From Leminorella richardii (GTDB lineage Bacteria; Pseudomonadota; Gammaproteobacteria; Enterobacterales; Enterobacteriaceae), in the NCBI RefSeq assembly GCF_900478135.1, contig NZ_LS483470.1, positions 1,112,501-1,176,500 of the forward strand: a stretch of 64,000 bases of DNA. Direction: 5' to 3'. A program made the translations under genes and the position numbers. Numbering within the stretch: position 1 is the stretch's first letter; each line of letters opens with the position of its first letter. Below, one piece after another: positions 45,844 through 55,705 of this stretch. Under the pieces are notes generated by a model. It searched no databases. It saw nothing but the letters and a program-made list of their open reading frames with translations, and had not been told where the DNA came from.

Positions 45844-48471
45844 ATGAGCAAGAGCACCGCTGAGATCCGTCAAGCGTTTCTCGATTTCTTTAATAGTAAA
45901 GGACACCAGGTTGTTGCCAGCAGTTCTTTAGTTCCCCATAACGACCCGACGCTGCTGTTTACCAACGCGGGTATGAACCAGTTTAAAGACGTTTTTTTGG
46001 GGCTAGACAAGCGCGCCTATACACGCGCGACGACTTCTCAGCGCTGCGTGCGCGCAGGCGGTAAGCACAACGATCTGGAAAACGTAGGCTACACTGCTCG
46101 CCACCATACCTTCTTTGAAATGCTGGGCAACTTTAGCTTTGGTGACTACTTTAAGCACGATGCTATTCGCTTTGCCTGGGAGCTTTTGACTGGCGCAGAA
46201 TGGTTTAACCTGCCTAAGGACAAGCTTTGGGTCACAGTATACGAGACTGACGACGAAGCCTATGACATTTGGGCCAGCGAAGTTGGCGTTCCCAAAGAGC
46301 GCATTATCCGCATTGGTGACAACAAAGGCGCGCCTTTTGCTTCCGACAACTTCTGGCAGATGGGCGATACCGGCCCGTGTGGACCCTGTACGGAGATTTT
46401 CTACGATCACGGTGACCACATCTGGGGCGGACCTCCGGGATCGCCTGAAGAAGACGGTGACCGCTATATCGAGATTTGGAACATCGTCTTTATGCAGTTC
46501 AATCGCCAGCCAGACGGTACGATGCTGCCGCTGCCGAAGCCTTCTGTCGATACCGGCATGGGGCTTGAGCGAATCTCTGCGGTGCTGCAACATGTCAATT
46601 CCAACTACGATATCGACCTGTTTAAGGTGCTGATTGCCGAAGCGGCCAAGGCTACTAAAGCCTCCGATCTGAGCAGTAAGTCTCTGCGCGTTATCGCCGA
46701 TCACATTCGCTCTTGCGCGTTTCTCGTGTCTGATGGCGTGATGCCGTCAAACGAAGGCCGTGGCTATGTATTGCGTCGCATTATTCGCCGCGCGGTGCGC
46801 CACGGGCACATGCTAGGCGCAACAGAGACCTTCTTCTACAAGCTGGTTGCTCCGCTGGTGAGCGTTATGGGCAGCGCTGCCGATGAGTTAAGGCAGCAGC
46901 AGTCTATGGTAGAGCAGGTCCTGAAAACAGAAGAAGAGCAGTTTGCCCGCACGCTGGAGCGCGGTCTGGCGCTGCTGGATGATGCGCTGTCTCAGGTTGA
47001 AGGTGATACCCTTTCCGGCGAAACAGCCTTCCGTCTTTATGACACCTACGGTTTTCCTCTGGACTTAACTGCTGACGTCTGCCGCGAGCGTAACATTAAG
47101 GTTGATGAAGAGGGCTTCGAGCAGGCCATGGAAGCGCAGCGCCGCAGAGCGCGTGAATCAAGCGGCTTTAGCATCGACTACAGTAAGCTGATTCGCGTAG
47201 AGCAGGAAACCTGCTTTAGCGGCTACGACCGTCTGGAACAGTCTTCTCGCGTTACTGCACTGTTTGTTAACGGTAAAGAAGTCGAGCGGCTTCAGTCCGG
47301 AGAGAACGGCGTGGTGATTCTAGACAATACCCCATTCTACGGTGAGTCCGGCGGTCAGGTTGGCGATATGGGGCAGCTACGCGCGCCAACGGCATGCTTT
47401 GACGTTCAGGACACACAAAAATATGGTCAGGCAGTGGGTCACGTTGGTCAGCTAACTCAGGGCGAACTGAAGGTTGGCGATAGCGTTGATGCGATTGTTG
47501 ACGGCCTTCGTCGCGACCGCATTCGACTGAACCACTCAGCCACTCACCTGCTGCACGCAGCGCTGCGTCAGGTACTTGGTACTCACGTTGCCCAAAAGGG
47601 TTCACTGGTTAACGACAGCTACCTGCGTTTTGACTTCTCGCATAATGAAGCGATGAAGCAGGAACAAATTCGCGCTGTTGAAGACATTGTGAACCAGCAG
47701 ATTCGCCGAAATCTTCGGGTTGAAACTCAGATCATGGATTTGGATGCCGCTAAGGCGAAAGGTGCGATGGCTCTGTTTGGTGAAAAGTACGACGACAGCG
47801 TTCGCGTTCTGTCTATGGGCGACTTTTCCACCGAGCTTTGTGGCGGTACTCACGCTGCGGCAACTGGGGACATCGGTCTTTTCCGCATCACTTCTGAGTC
47901 CGGTATTGCAGCTGGTGTACGCCGCATTGAGGCCGTTACGGGTGAAAATGCAATTCGCACCATGCATCAGCAAAGCGATGCGCTGAGCGAGGTTTCTTCA
48001 CTGGTGAAGGGCGATGCGAGCAACCTGATCGAAAAAGTGAAGGGGCTTATTGAACACGCCAAGTCTGTGGAGAAAGAGCTTCAGCAGCTGAAAGCACAGC
48101 AGGCCGCTCAGGAAAGTTCGTCTTTAGTCAGCAAGGCTATTGATATAAAAGGTGTTAAGCTGTTGGTCAGTCAGCTTAATGGCGTAGAGCCAAAAATGCT
48201 GAGAACGATGGTTGACGATATTAAAAATCAGATGGGTTCGGGCGTTATTGTTTTGGCAACAGTGTATGACGATAAGGTCAGTCTGATTGCCGGCGTCACG
48301 AAGGATCTGGTTGATCGCCTGAAGGCTGGTGAGCTGATTGCGCCGGTTGCTCAGAGCGTTGGCGGTAAGGGTGGCGGTCGTCCGGATATGGCTCAGGCCG
48401 GCGGCACCGACTGTGAAGCATTACCCGCAGCCCTAGCTTCAGTTGAGGCATGGGTCGCAGCCAAACTGTAG
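45844..48471 (+). CDS. alaS: alanine-tRNA ligase
   Basis: A class II aminoacyl-tRNA synthetase of 875 aa, the E. coli size. Motifs: N-terminal catalytic core (FTNAGMNQFKDVFLG, GNFSFGDYFK, TGMGLERI), the editing-domain zinc site HSATHLLHAAL with CGGTH, and a glycine-rich C-terminal domain (GGKGGGRPDMAQAGG). It edits mis-charged Ser and Gly. Order recA-recX-alaS-csrA is as in E. coli. Confidence 0.98.
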   Translation: MSKSTAEIRQAFLDFFNSKGHQVVASSSLVPHNDPTLLFTNAGMNQFKDVFLGLDKRAYTRATTSQRCVRAGGKHNDLENVGYTARHHTFFEMLGNFSFGDYFKHDAIRFAWELLTGAEWFNLPKDKLWVTVYETDDEAYDIWASEVGVPKERIIRIGDNKGAPFASDNFWQMGDTGPCGPCTEIFYDHGDHIWGGPPGSPEEDGDRYIEIWNIVFMQFNRQPDGTMLPLPKPSVDTGMGLERISAVLQHVNSNYDIDLFKVLIAEAAKATKASDLSSKSLRVIADHIRSCAFLVSDGVMPSNEGRGYVLRRIIRRAVRHGHMLGATETFFYKLVAPLVSVMGSAADELRQQQSMVEQVLKTEEEQFARTLERGLALLDDALSQVEGDTLSGETAFRLYDTYGFPLDLTADVCRERNIKVDEEGFEQAMEAQRRRARESSGFSIDYSKLIRVEQETCFSGYDRLEQSSRVTALFVNGKEVERLQSGENGVVILDNTPFYGESGGQVGDMGQLRAPTACFDVQDTQKYGQAVGHVGQLTQGELKVGDSVDAIVDGLRRDRIRLNHSATHLLHAALRQVLGTHVAQKGSLVNDSYLRFDFSHNEAMKQEQIRAVEDIVNQQIRRNLRVETQIMDLDAAKAKGAMALFGEKYDDSVRVLSMGDFSTELCGGTHAAATGDIGLFRITSESGIAAGVRRIEAVTGENAIRTMHQQSDALSEVSSLVKGDASNLIEKVKGLIEHAKSVEKELQQLKAQQAAQESSSLVSKAIDIKGVKLLVSQLNGVEPKMLRTMVDDIKNQMGSGVIVLATVYDDKVSLIAGVTKDLVDRLKAGELIAPVAQSVGGKGGGRPDMAQAGGTDCEALPAALASVEAWVAAKL

Positions 48472-48744
48472 TTCAAAACTCACTTTATTCCCGGCGCTGT
48501 TTTGACGGCGCCTCGGATAAAGTGTACTTTCCTACAGTATTTTTAGCACGTCGTGTAGTATAAACTTAATATAATTAGCTAAACTTAGGCATATACGTGT
48601 TCTTATCTGAAGTTGTATAGAGTGAGCATAGGTTTCAGCGGTATTGGTTAAACGCCGCTGCTTACGTTCTTAGGCTATATCATGGATAATGGGCTGGATG
48701 CACAAGAGAAGCAATGGTTTGTTTAATCTGTCAAGGAGTAAAGA

Positions 48745-48930
48745 ATGCTTATTCTAACTCGCCGAGTTGGTGAAACGCTTATGATTGGTGATGAAGTCAC
48801 CGTTACAGTTTTAGGCGTGAAAGGTAATCAGGTTCGTATTGGTGTTAACGCACCAAAAGAAGTGTCTGTTCACCGCGAAGAAATCTACCAGAGAATTCAG
48901 GCTGAAAAGTCTCAACAGTCGACTTTTTAA
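48745..48930 (+). CDS. csrA: carbon storage regulator CsrA
   Basis: An RNA-binding dimer that blocks or stabilises target mRNAs at GGA motifs. The 61-aa product starts MLILTRRVGETLMIGDEVTV and is almost identical to E. coli CsrA. AAGGAGT lies upstream of the ATG. Followed by a hairpin terminator (48938-48967) and then tRNA-Ser. Confidence 0.97.
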   Translation: MLILTRRVGETLMIGDEVTVTVLGVKGNQVRIGVNAPKEVSVHREEIYQRIQAEKSQQSTF

Positions 48931-48937
48931 GCGGTTG

Positions 48938-48975
48938 ACGCACCCGATTCTGGTTTATCGGGTGCGTTGATATTT
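48938..48975 (+). terminator. terminator of csrA
   Basis: ACGCACCCGA (48938-48947) pairs with TCGGGTGCGT (48958-48967), followed by TGATATTTTTA. Confidence 0.75.
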
Positions 48976-49207
48976 TTATATTCCTATTTTCCCGTTTTAT
49001 TTTTTACGTTTGAAAGCTTTGACTTCAGCGCTTTTGCCGTATTCTGTTTGTTTTTTTGCTGGCAAAGTGTTCGGGTTGTTTGCTTAGTGCTCAAACGGAC
49101 TGGATGTACGAAAAAGTATTTGACTTATAAGACCGGGAAAGTAATATGTGCGCCACGCAGAATCGATAAGCAGCTTAGGCTGTCTGAAGTTTTGCTGAAG
49201 TAGATAT

Positions 49208-49300
49208 GGTGAAGTGGCCGAGAGGCTGAAGGCGCTCCCCTGCTAAGGGAGTATGTGGTCAAAAGCTGCATCGAGGGTTCGAATCCCTCCTTCACCGCCA
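49208..49300 (+). tRNA. serV: tRNA-Ser (GCU)
   Basis: This 93-nt tRNA with the long variable arm of class II tRNAs has anticodon loop CTGCTAA and ends CCGCCA. It precedes three tRNA-Arg genes as in E. coli serV-argVYZQ. Confidence 0.97.
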
Positions 49301-49311
49301 TTTACTGAACT

Positions 49312-49388
49312 GCACCCGTAGCTCAGCTGGATAGAGTACTCGGCTACGAACCGAGCGGTCAGAGGTTCGAATCCTCTCGGGTGCGCCA
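49312..49388 (+). tRNA. argV: tRNA-Arg (ACG), copy 1
   Basis: 77 nt, GCACCCGTAGCTCAGCTGG...; anticodon ACG (CTACGAA). Three identical copies follow in this cluster; copies are separated by 73 and 97 nt spacers that differ. Confidence 0.97.
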
Positions 49389-49461
49389 TCTTAAGAACGC
49401 ATTGTTGCATAACAGCGCGTTGGTAAACGCAGAGACAGCGTTTGCTTCAGTAACCCAATCT

Positions 49462-49538
49462 GCACCCGTAGCTCAGCTGGATAGAGTACTCGGCTACGAA
49501 CCGAGCGGTCAGAGGTTCGAATCCTCTCGGGTGCGCCA
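49462..49538 (+). tRNA. argY: tRNA-Arg (ACG), copy 2
   Basis: Identical to the copy at 49312-49388, with encoded CCA. Confidence 0.97.
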
Positions 49539-49635
49539 TTTTTCTAAACACAGTGTATATTGTCTATCAATATCTCTAATGTTTGGAGCCGCCGTCTTCA
49601 CGAATAAGAGGATAAGGCGACAGACGTTTTAGGAT

Positions 49636-49712
49636 GCACCCGTAGCTCAGCTGGATAGAGTACTCGGCTACGAACCGAGCGGTCAGAGGTTCGAATCCTC
49701 TCGGGTGCGCCA
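49636..49712 (+). tRNA. argZ: tRNA-Arg (ACG), copy 3
   Basis: Third identical copy; E. coli K-12 has four. The symbol follows E. coli order and is nominal. Confidence 0.97.
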
Positions 49713-50081
49713 TTCCTTTCTTCTACTTTATTAATCCGACATAACTTCCCTGCAAATAGCTAAAAGCCTATTCTTCAGTTTTATTCCTTTTGGGCGTGAT
49801 TTAACGCTATATAGAATGACCTGTAAGCCTTCATATATATGTACTATGTCATTCACATTTCTTCTCTTATTTTCCTAAACGGCACAGATAAAAACGACGG
49901 GTTTAGTCGAGAATGACTTATGTCGTTTTTATTTATTCCGCTGCTATCAAATAGACATAGAATTATGGGGCGGTTAAATTTTCATCGATGCCTGAAAAAT
50001 AGCGCTATTGGCGTTTCATTCACCATGGCATGGAGAGAGCAGGAGAAATGTTTACGTAGGGAAGTTGTACAAGCCTTGATA
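49713..50081. other. intergenic region between the two tRNA-Arg loci
   Basis: 369 AT-rich nt. It contains an inverted repeat TAAAAACGAC (49889-49898) with GTCGTTTTTA (49922-49931), loop 23 nt, perhaps a terminator of one of the flanking units. An ORF at 49920-50111 ends in antisense to the tRNA and is not credible. Confidence 0.45.
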
Positions 50082-50156
50082 TGGCGTCCCCGACAGGAAT
50101 CGAACCTGTAACTAGCCCTTAGGAGGGGCTCGTTATATCCATTTAACTACGGGGAC
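50082..50156 (-). tRNA. argW: tRNA-Arg (CCU)
   Basis: 75 nt on the minus strand; anticodon loop CTCCTAA between AGCCC and GGGCT, with encoded CCA. It is close to E. coli argW. In E. coli argW is a prophage attachment site; I find no integrase here, and the ccm operon begins 247 nt away. Confidence 0.96.
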
Positions 50157-50403
50157 TTCAAGCAGGGCGGCATTATATCGGTTTTTTACTGTAGTTTCAG
50201 CTATTCAGTGTGCGTTTGTCTAACTTATCGCCGGAGGACGGCTAAAAAGTGATTTTTTGATAGGCTTCACATTCTACAGACTTTCTCCCGCAGGCTTTGA
50301 TCTAACCCCCTATTTTACTCATAAATAGGTACTTTTGGTGCAGGCAGCAGGCTAACGTGCCTGAATAAGGCTATGGTATGATAACGTCAATTTTTCATCG
50401 ACA

Positions 50404-51042
50404 ATGTGTAATGCCATGCTGGAAGTGCAAGGACTAAACTGTATCCGAGATGAGCGAGCTCTATTTACTGAGCTTAGCTTCGTCATACACTCGGGTGAGC
50501 TAGTTCAGGTTGAAGGCCCCAACGGCGCCGGGAAAACCAGCCTTCTGCGTATCTTAGCCGGGCTTGCCAGCAGCGATGGTGGAAACATTCTCTGGCGCGG
50601 TGAAGCAACCCGCCGTTCTCGCGATCTCTACTACAGTGAACTGCTCTATATTGGCCACCATCCTGGCGTAAAGGCGGTTCTGACTCCCTATGAGAATCTT
50701 GCCTTTTTTCAGAAAGCCTCTGGTAAGGTCGACAGCGAAGCCATTTGGGGCGCGCTGGAAAAAGTGGGCCTCATCGGATATGAAGACGTGCCCGTAGCGC
50801 AGCTTTCCGCGGGGCAGCATCGTCGTGTCGCTTTGGCAAGGCTGTGGTTAAGCAGTGCGCCGCTGTGGATTTTGGATGAACCCCTAACGGCAATCGACAA
50901 GCAGGGCGTTGAGCGACTAACCAGCCTGTTTGAAGAGCATGCGGAGCAGGGGGGAATTGTCATCCTGACGACACATCAGGACATGATCAGCGCCCGCTGC
51001 CCAATACGTAAAATCAAGCTTGACGGTGGGGTGTGGCGCTGA
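50404..51042 (+). CDS. ccmA: heme exporter ATP-binding protein CcmA
   Basis: ATPase of the CcmABCD complex, which releases holo-CcmE during cytochrome c maturation. The 212 aa show Walker A EGPNGAGKTSLLRI, signature QLSAGQHRRVALARL, and Walker B LWILDEPLTAID. ATG 50404 or 50416 could be the start; neither has a clear binding site. First of nine overlapping ccm genes. The stop shares one base with the ccmB start. Confidence 0.95.
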   Translation: MCNAMLEVQGLNCIRDERALFTELSFVIHSGELVQVEGPNGAGKTSLLRILAGLASSDGGNILWRGEATRRSRDLYYSELLYIGHHPGVKAVLTPYENLAFFQKASGKVDSEAIWGALEKVGLIGYEDVPVAQLSAGQHRRVALARLWLSSAPLWILDEPLTAIDKQGVERLTSLFEEHAEQGGIVILTTHQDMISARCPIRKIKLDGGVWR

Positions 51043-51701
51043 TGTTTATTTCTATTTTGCACCGTGAGCTGAAAATTGCCTTTCGTAAAGGGGCGGAAAT
51101 CGTTAACCCCTTATGGTTCTTTCTTATCGTTGTGACGCTGTTTCCTCTCAGCATTGGGCCTGAACCCCAACTGCTGTCGCGCATTGCGCCGGGCGTTGTC
51201 TGGGTTGCTGCGCTGCTGTCTTCTCTTCTATCTCTCGAGCGTCTGCTTCGAGACGATTTTCTTGATGGTTCTCTTGAACAGCTAATGCTGTTGCCCATTC
51301 CGCTACCCATCACTATTCTAGCCAAGGTCTGTGCCCATTGGCTGCTGACTGGCCTGCCGCTGTTGATCCTTTCGCCGCTGGTCGCTTTGCTACTTTCTTT
51401 CGATTTTTCAACCTGGTGTGCCGTTGCGCTGACGTTGCTGTTAGGTACTCCGACGCTGAGTTTTATCGGCGCTATAGGGGTTTCATTGACGGTAGGGCTG
51501 CGTAAAGGCGGGGTTTTGTTGAGTTTGCTGGTGTTGCCCCTGTATATTCCAGTGTTGATTTTCGCCACCTCCGCCATTGATGCTGCATCAATGCTGTTGC
51601 CTATCGGTGGCTATTTGGCAATCTTAGGCGCGATCCTCGCCGGGACTGCGACGCTGGCTCCGTTCGCTGCTGCTGCTGCATTGAGAGTCAGCGTACAGTA
51701 A
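51042..51701 (+). CDS. ccmB: heme exporter membrane protein CcmB
   Basis: The six-span permease partner of CcmA, 219 aa, close to E. coli: ILHRELKIAFRKGAEIVNPLW, IAPGVVWVAALLSSLL, DGSLEQLMLLP. ATG 51042 overlaps the ccmA TGA. It is the membrane part of the ABC-type unit that uses ATP to recycle CcmE; it is not shown to carry heme itself. Confidence 0.95.
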   Translation: MFISILHRELKIAFRKGAEIVNPLWFFLIVVTLFPLSIGPEPQLLSRIAPGVVWVAALLSSLLSLERLLRDDFLDGSLEQLMLLPIPLPITILAKVCAHWLLTGLPLLILSPLVALLLSFDFSTWCAVALTLLLGTPTLSFIGAIGVSLTVGLRKGGVLLSLLVLPLYIPVLIFATSAIDAASMLLPIGGYLAILGAILAGTATLAPFAAAAALRVSVQ

Positions 51702-51749
51702 CGACGGTGCTGTGAAAGTTTTTTATTATTAAATGTGAGCATAACGACT

Positions 51750-52484
51750 ATGTGGAAGTGGCTGCATTCCCTCGCTAAACCCGAGACGATGTATCGTCTA
51801 TGTGGGAAGTTTATTCCGTGGACCGCGATTGCCGGTATTGCGCTGTTAGTCAGCGGCTGGACGTGGGGATTTGGCTTTGCCCCTTCGGACTATCAGCAGG
51901 GGGACAGCTTCCGCATTATCTATATCCATGTGCCAGCCGCTATTTGGTCGATGGGAATTTACGGCTCAATGGCCATTGCCGCTTTTATTGGTTTGGTTTG
52001 GCAGATGAAGTCCGCCGATATGATTGCCTCAGCGATGGCGCCTGTCGGTGCGGTATTTACCTTTATCGCGCTGGCGACCGGCTCGGCTTGGGGGAAACCC
52101 ATGTGGGGAGCCTGGTGGGTGTGGGATGCGCGTTTGACTTCCGAACTGGTGCTGCTGTTTCTCTATCTCGGTGTTATCGCGTTGTATAACGCATTCGAAG
52201 ATCGCCGATTAGCCGGGCGAGCTGCGGGAATACTGGTGCTAGTTGGTGTCGTTAATCTGCCGATTATTCACTTCTCTGTCGAATGGTGGAATACCCTGCA
52301 TCAGGGCTCGACCAATATGCAGCAATCAGTTGACCCGAGCATGAGAACGCCACTTCGATTGGCGATATTCGGCTATCTCTTTTTCTTTATCACGCTGACG
52401 CTGATGCGTTTGCGCAACCTGATCCTCAGTCACGACCGCCAGAAGCCTTGGGTGGAGTCTCTGATCAGCAAAGGGGCTCGCTAA
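51750..52484 (+). CDS. ccmC: heme-handling protein CcmC
   Basis: It loads heme onto CcmE at the outer face of the inner membrane. The 244-aa protein has the WWD signature (WGAWWVWDARLTSE) between membrane spans and the two conserved heme-ligand His residues (YIHVPAAIWSMG and VNLPIIHFSVEWW). ATG 51750 (MWKWLHSLA) matches E. coli; the frame extends to a GTG at 51735. The stop overlaps ccmD by one base. Confidence 0.95.
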   Translation: MWKWLHSLAKPETMYRLCGKFIPWTAIAGIALLVSGWTWGFGFAPSDYQQGDSFRIIYIHVPAAIWSMGIYGSMAIAAFIGLVWQMKSADMIASAMAPVGAVFTFIALATGSAWGKPMWGAWWVWDARLTSELVLLFLYLGVIALYNAFEDRRLAGRAAGILVLVGVVNLPIIHFSVEWWNTLHQGSTNMQQSVDPSMRTPLRLAIFGYLFFFITLTLMRLRNLILSHDRQKPWVESLISKGAR

Positions 52485-52699
52485 TGACGCCAGCATTTTC
52501 TTCATGGCAGGAATTTTTCGCAATGGGCGGGTACGGCCTGTACGTTTGGCTAGCGGTATCGGCGACGGTTATTCCTCTGCTTATTTTAGTTTGGCACACG
52601 CGCTGGCAGCGCAAAAAGCTGCTGGGTGAGATCCAACGACGGAAATCGCGCGAGGCGCGCATTGAAAACGCAAAACGAGAACAGGGGGCCGCGTTATGA
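52484..52699 (+). CDS. ccmD: heme exporter protein CcmD
   Basis: A 71-aa single-span membrane protein with the conserved FFAMGGYGLYVWLA and a basic, charged C-terminal tail (RWQRKKLLGEIQRRK). It holds holo-CcmE in the CcmABCD complex. ATG 52484 overlaps the ccmC stop and the end overlaps ccmE by 4 nt. Confidence 0.93.
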   Translation: MTPAFSSWQEFFAMGGYGLYVWLAVSATVIPLLILVWHTRWQRKKLLGEIQRRKSREARIENAKREQGAAL

Positions 52700-53193
52700 A
52701 TCCACGTCGCAAAAATAGAATGTTTTTAGCGATTGCCATTCTTATCGGCATGGCTGTCACCATTTCTCTGGTGCTGTACGCACTGCGTTCTAATATTGAC
52801 CTCTTCTATACCCCGGGTGAGATTGTCTACGGTAAAGGCGAAAGCAAAACCAAGCCAGAGGCGGGCCAGCGGCTGCGTATCGGCGGTATGGTTATGCCGG
52901 GCTCTGTGGTTCGCGATCCGGATTCGCTGAAGGTGAGCTTTAAGGTTTATGACGCGCGTGCCGCTATCGACGTTCGCTATGAAGGTATCCTGCCAGATCT
53001 GTTCCGCGAGGATCAGAGCGTTGTGGCGCAGGGCGTATACGGCGAAGACAACGTAGTTAACGCGAAAGAAGTGCTGGCTAAGCACGATGAAAACTATATG
53101 CCGCCAGAAGTTGAAGAGGCCATGAAGGGGAATCACCAGCGTCCGCCAGAAAGCTACCAGAAAGAGGCTGAGGCGATGGGGAATCGGAAATGA
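52696..53193 (+). CDS. ccmE: periplasmic heme chaperone CcmE
   Basis: It carries heme covalently on a His to the CcmF/H ligase. The 165 aa have a membrane anchor (about 10-29; FLAIAILIGMAVTISLVLY), an OB-fold domain, and the heme-binding motif LAKHDENYMPPEV. ATGA overlap with ccmD and with ccmF. Confidence 0.95.
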   Translation: MNPRRKNRMFLAIAILIGMAVTISLVLYALRSNIDLFYTPGEIVYGKGESKTKPEAGQRLRIGGMVMPGSVVRDPDSLKVSFKVYDARAAIDVRYEGILPDLFREDQSVVAQGVYGEDNVVNAKEVLAKHDENYMPPEVEEAMKGNHQRPPESYQKEAEAMGNRK

Positions 53194-55151
53194 TCCCTGA
53201 ACTTGGTAATTTCGCCCTCGCTCTGGCGACAGGGTTAGCGCTGCTGTTAAGCATTTATCCTTTGCTTGGTGCCTACCGGCAGGATCTGAAAATGATGGCG
53301 GCAGCTCGCCCGCTGGCCTACGGCCTGCTCGCGATGGCGCTCTTGGCCTTTGGATGCCTGGTCTACGCATTCATCTTCAACGACTTTAGCGTGATTTACG
53401 TTGCCGCAAACTCCAATAGCCAGCTTCCAGTCTATTTCCGTATGGCGGCTGTGTGGGGGGCGCATGAAGGCTCTCTGCTGCTGTGGATTGTGCTTCTGTC
53501 TCTTTGGACTGGCGCAGTGGCGGCGTTTAGCCGACAAATGCCGCTGGAGGCAGTTGCCCGTGTGCTGTCTGTACTTGGCATGATTAACGTCGGCTTCCTG
53601 CTGTTTGTTATTCTGACGTCTAACCCTTTCCTGCGCGCACTGCCGATGATCCCTATCGACGGTCGCGACTTGAATCCGTTACTGCAGGACGTTGGGCTGA
53701 TTTTCCATCCGCCTTTACTGTATATGGGCTACGTTGGCTTTTCCGTCGCCTTTGCGTTTGCTATTTCTTCTCTGATGGCGGGCAAGCTAGACACGGCCTG
53801 GGCCAGATGGTCTCGCCCGTGGACGACCGCTGCCTGGGTCTTTCTGACTCTTGGCATCGCTCTGGGTTCCTACTGGGCCTACTATGAGCTGGGCTGGGGC
53901 GGTTGGTGGTTCTGGGATCCGGTAGAAAACGCTTCGCTTATGCCGTGGATTACCGGCACTGCGCTGCTGCACTCGTTGGCAGTTACCGAGAAGCGCGGCT
54001 CGTTTAAAGCGTGGACGGTGCTGATGGCCATCGTCTCGTTCTCGCTGTGCCTGTTGGGTACCTTCCTGGTGCGTTCCGGCATTCTGGTTTCCGTGCACTC
54101 GTTTGCTTCTGACCCCGCTCGCGGCATGTTTATTTTGGCATTTCTGGTGGTGGTTATCGGCGGCTCTCTGCTGCTGTATGCCATCAACGGCAGTCAGGTG
54201 CGAAAAACCCGCGCCCACCATGAGTTTTTCTCCCGCGAATCTTTCTTGCTGGGTAACAACATACTGCTGATGGCCGCCATGATGGTGGTGCTTTTAGGTA
54301 CTCTGCTGCCTTTAGTGCACAAGCAGCTCGGGCTGGGGTCTATCTCTGTCGGTGCGCCGTTCTTCGATACCATGTTTATCTGGCTGATGGTGCCTTTTTC
54401 TCTGCTGCTGGGTATTGCACCGCTGGTGCGCTGGCGTCGTGATGAGCCATCTAATCTATTAAAGAGACTGGTTATCGCACTAGTGATTACACTGGCTGCA
54501 TCGTTTATCCTGCCTTGGTGGCTGCAGGATAAGATTATCGCTATGACGGTGCTAGGACTGATGATGGCGGTTTGGGTTATCGCTCTGACACTGATGGAAC
54601 TGCACGAGCGGGCGACGCATCGCCACGGTTTCTTAAAGGGGCTGACGCAGCTTTCACGCAGCCACTGGGGGATGTCATTGGCGCACCTTGGCGTGGCCGT
54701 GACCGTGTTTGGCATAGCCTTTAGTCAAAACTACAGCGTCGAGCGAGACGTTCGCCTAAAAGACGGCGACAGCGTGATGATCCGCGACTATACCTTTACG
54801 TTCCGCGACGTGAGGGACATTCAGGGCCCTAACTACACTGGTGGGGCGGGAGAGCTGGAAATTACGCGCAACGGCAAGCCTGAAGCGACTCTGCACGCCG
54901 AGAAGCGCTACTATAAAGTTGCAGGCAGCATGATGACCGAAGCGGCAATTGACGGCGGCATCACTCGCGATCTTTACGCTGCACTGGGCGAGCAGCTTGG
55001 TGACGGCGCCTGGGCAGTACGTATTTACTATAAACCGTTTGTACGCTGGATTTGGTTTGGCGGTCTGTTTATGGCCTTTGGCGGCCTGCTGTGCATTCTC
55101 GATCCGCGCTACCGTACGAAAAAACATCCAACACGCGAGGAAACGGTGTGA
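53190..55151 (+). CDS. ccmF: cytochrome c heme lyase subunit CcmF
   Basis: The large membrane subunit that attaches heme to apocytochrome c, with CcmH/I. The 653-aa protein has about 15 spans, the WWD motif WGGWWFWDPVENASLMPW and four conserved His residues (GAHEGSLLLW, FHPPLLYMGY, LHSLAVTEKRG, LPLVHK). ATGA overlap with ccmE; the end overlaps ccmG by 4 nt. Confidence 0.96.
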   Translation: MIPELGNFALALATGLALLLSIYPLLGAYRQDLKMMAAARPLAYGLLAMALLAFGCLVYAFIFNDFSVIYVAANSNSQLPVYFRMAAVWGAHEGSLLLWIVLLSLWTGAVAAFSRQMPLEAVARVLSVLGMINVGFLLFVILTSNPFLRALPMIPIDGRDLNPLLQDVGLIFHPPLLYMGYVGFSVAFAFAISSLMAGKLDTAWARWSRPWTTAAWVFLTLGIALGSYWAYYELGWGGWWFWDPVENASLMPWITGTALLHSLAVTEKRGSFKAWTVLMAIVSFSLCLLGTFLVRSGILVSVHSFASDPARGMFILAFLVVVIGGSLLLYAINGSQVRKTRAHHEFFSRESFLLGNNILLMAAMMVVLLGTLLPLVHKQLGLGSISVGAPFFDTMFIWLMVPFSLLLGIAPLVRWRRDEPSNLLKRLVIALVITLAASFILPWWLQDKIIAMTVLGLMMAVWVIALTLMELHERATHRHGFLKGLTQLSRSHWGMSLAHLGVAVTVFGIAFSQNYSVERDVRLKDGDSVMIRDYTFTFRDVRDIQGPNYTGGAGELEITRNGKPEATLHAEKRYYKVAGSMMTEAAIDGGITRDLYAALGEQLGDGAWAVRIYYKPFVRWIWFGGLFMAFGGLLCILDPRYRTKKHPTREETV

Positions 55152-55705
55152 ACAAGAAACTTCTGTTTATTCCCCTAGTGGTTTTCCTGGGCATGGTCAT
55201 TGCCTTTATGGTGCAGCTGCAGCGCAATGCAGAAGGGGACGATCCGACGTCCCTCGAGTCGGCGCTGATTGGTAAACCGGTACCGAAGTTCAAGCTGGAG
55301 TCGCTAGACATCCCCGGCAAAATCTATGAACAGGAAGCGTTAAACGACGGTAAGCCGCTGCTGTTGAACGTATGGGCGACCTGGTGCCCGACCTGCTACG
55401 CCGAACACAAGTTCCTTAACCGCCTGTCTGCAGAGGGTATCCGCGTTGTCGGCCTGAACTATAAAGACGAACGGGAAAAAGCCATCAAGTGGTTGAAGGA
55501 TTTAGGTAACCCCTATGCGCTCAGTCTGTATGACAACAACGGCATGCTGGGGCTGGATTTGGGGGTTTACGGTGCACCAGAGACGTTCCTCATTGACGGT
55601 AACGGCATTGTTCGCTATCGCCATGCGGGCGACCTAAACGATAAAGTGTGGAATGAAGAAATTAAGCCGCTGTGGCTTAAGTATCAGGGGGAGGCTTCCC
55701 AATGA
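55148..55705 (+). CDS. ccmG: thiol:disulfide interchange protein CcmG (DsbE)
   Basis: A membrane-anchored thioredoxin-like reductant for apocytochrome c or CcmH. The 185 aa have an N-terminal anchor (LLFIPLVVFLGMVIAFMVQL) and the active site NVWATWCPTCYAEH. GTG 55148 was chosen, overlapping the ccmF stop; the frame is open further upstream within ccmF. Confidence 0.95.
   Translation: MNKKLLFIPLVVFLGMVIAFMVQLQRNAEGDDPTSLESALIGKPVPKFKLESLDIPGKIYEQEALNDGKPLLLNVWATWCPTCYAEHKFLNRLSAEGIRVVGLNYKDEREKAIKWLKDLGNPYALSLYDNNGMLGLDLGVYGAPETFLIDGNGIVRYRHAGDLNDKVWNEEIKPLWLKYQGEASQ

Noticed and set aside
48967..49203. 78-codon ORF between csrA and tRNA-Ser
   Set aside because: Phe/Cys-rich low-complexity product starting inside the csrA terminator, no binding site, no resemblance to known proteins.
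49312..49712. Three regularly spaced identical 77-base repeats, CRISPR-like at first sight
   Set aside because: They are tRNA-Arg genes with full cloverleafs and unequal spacers.
50082..50403. Prophage or island at the tRNA-Arg (CCU) attachment site
   Set aside because: No integrase, no repeat of the tRNA 3' end and no phage genes; the next genes are ccm.
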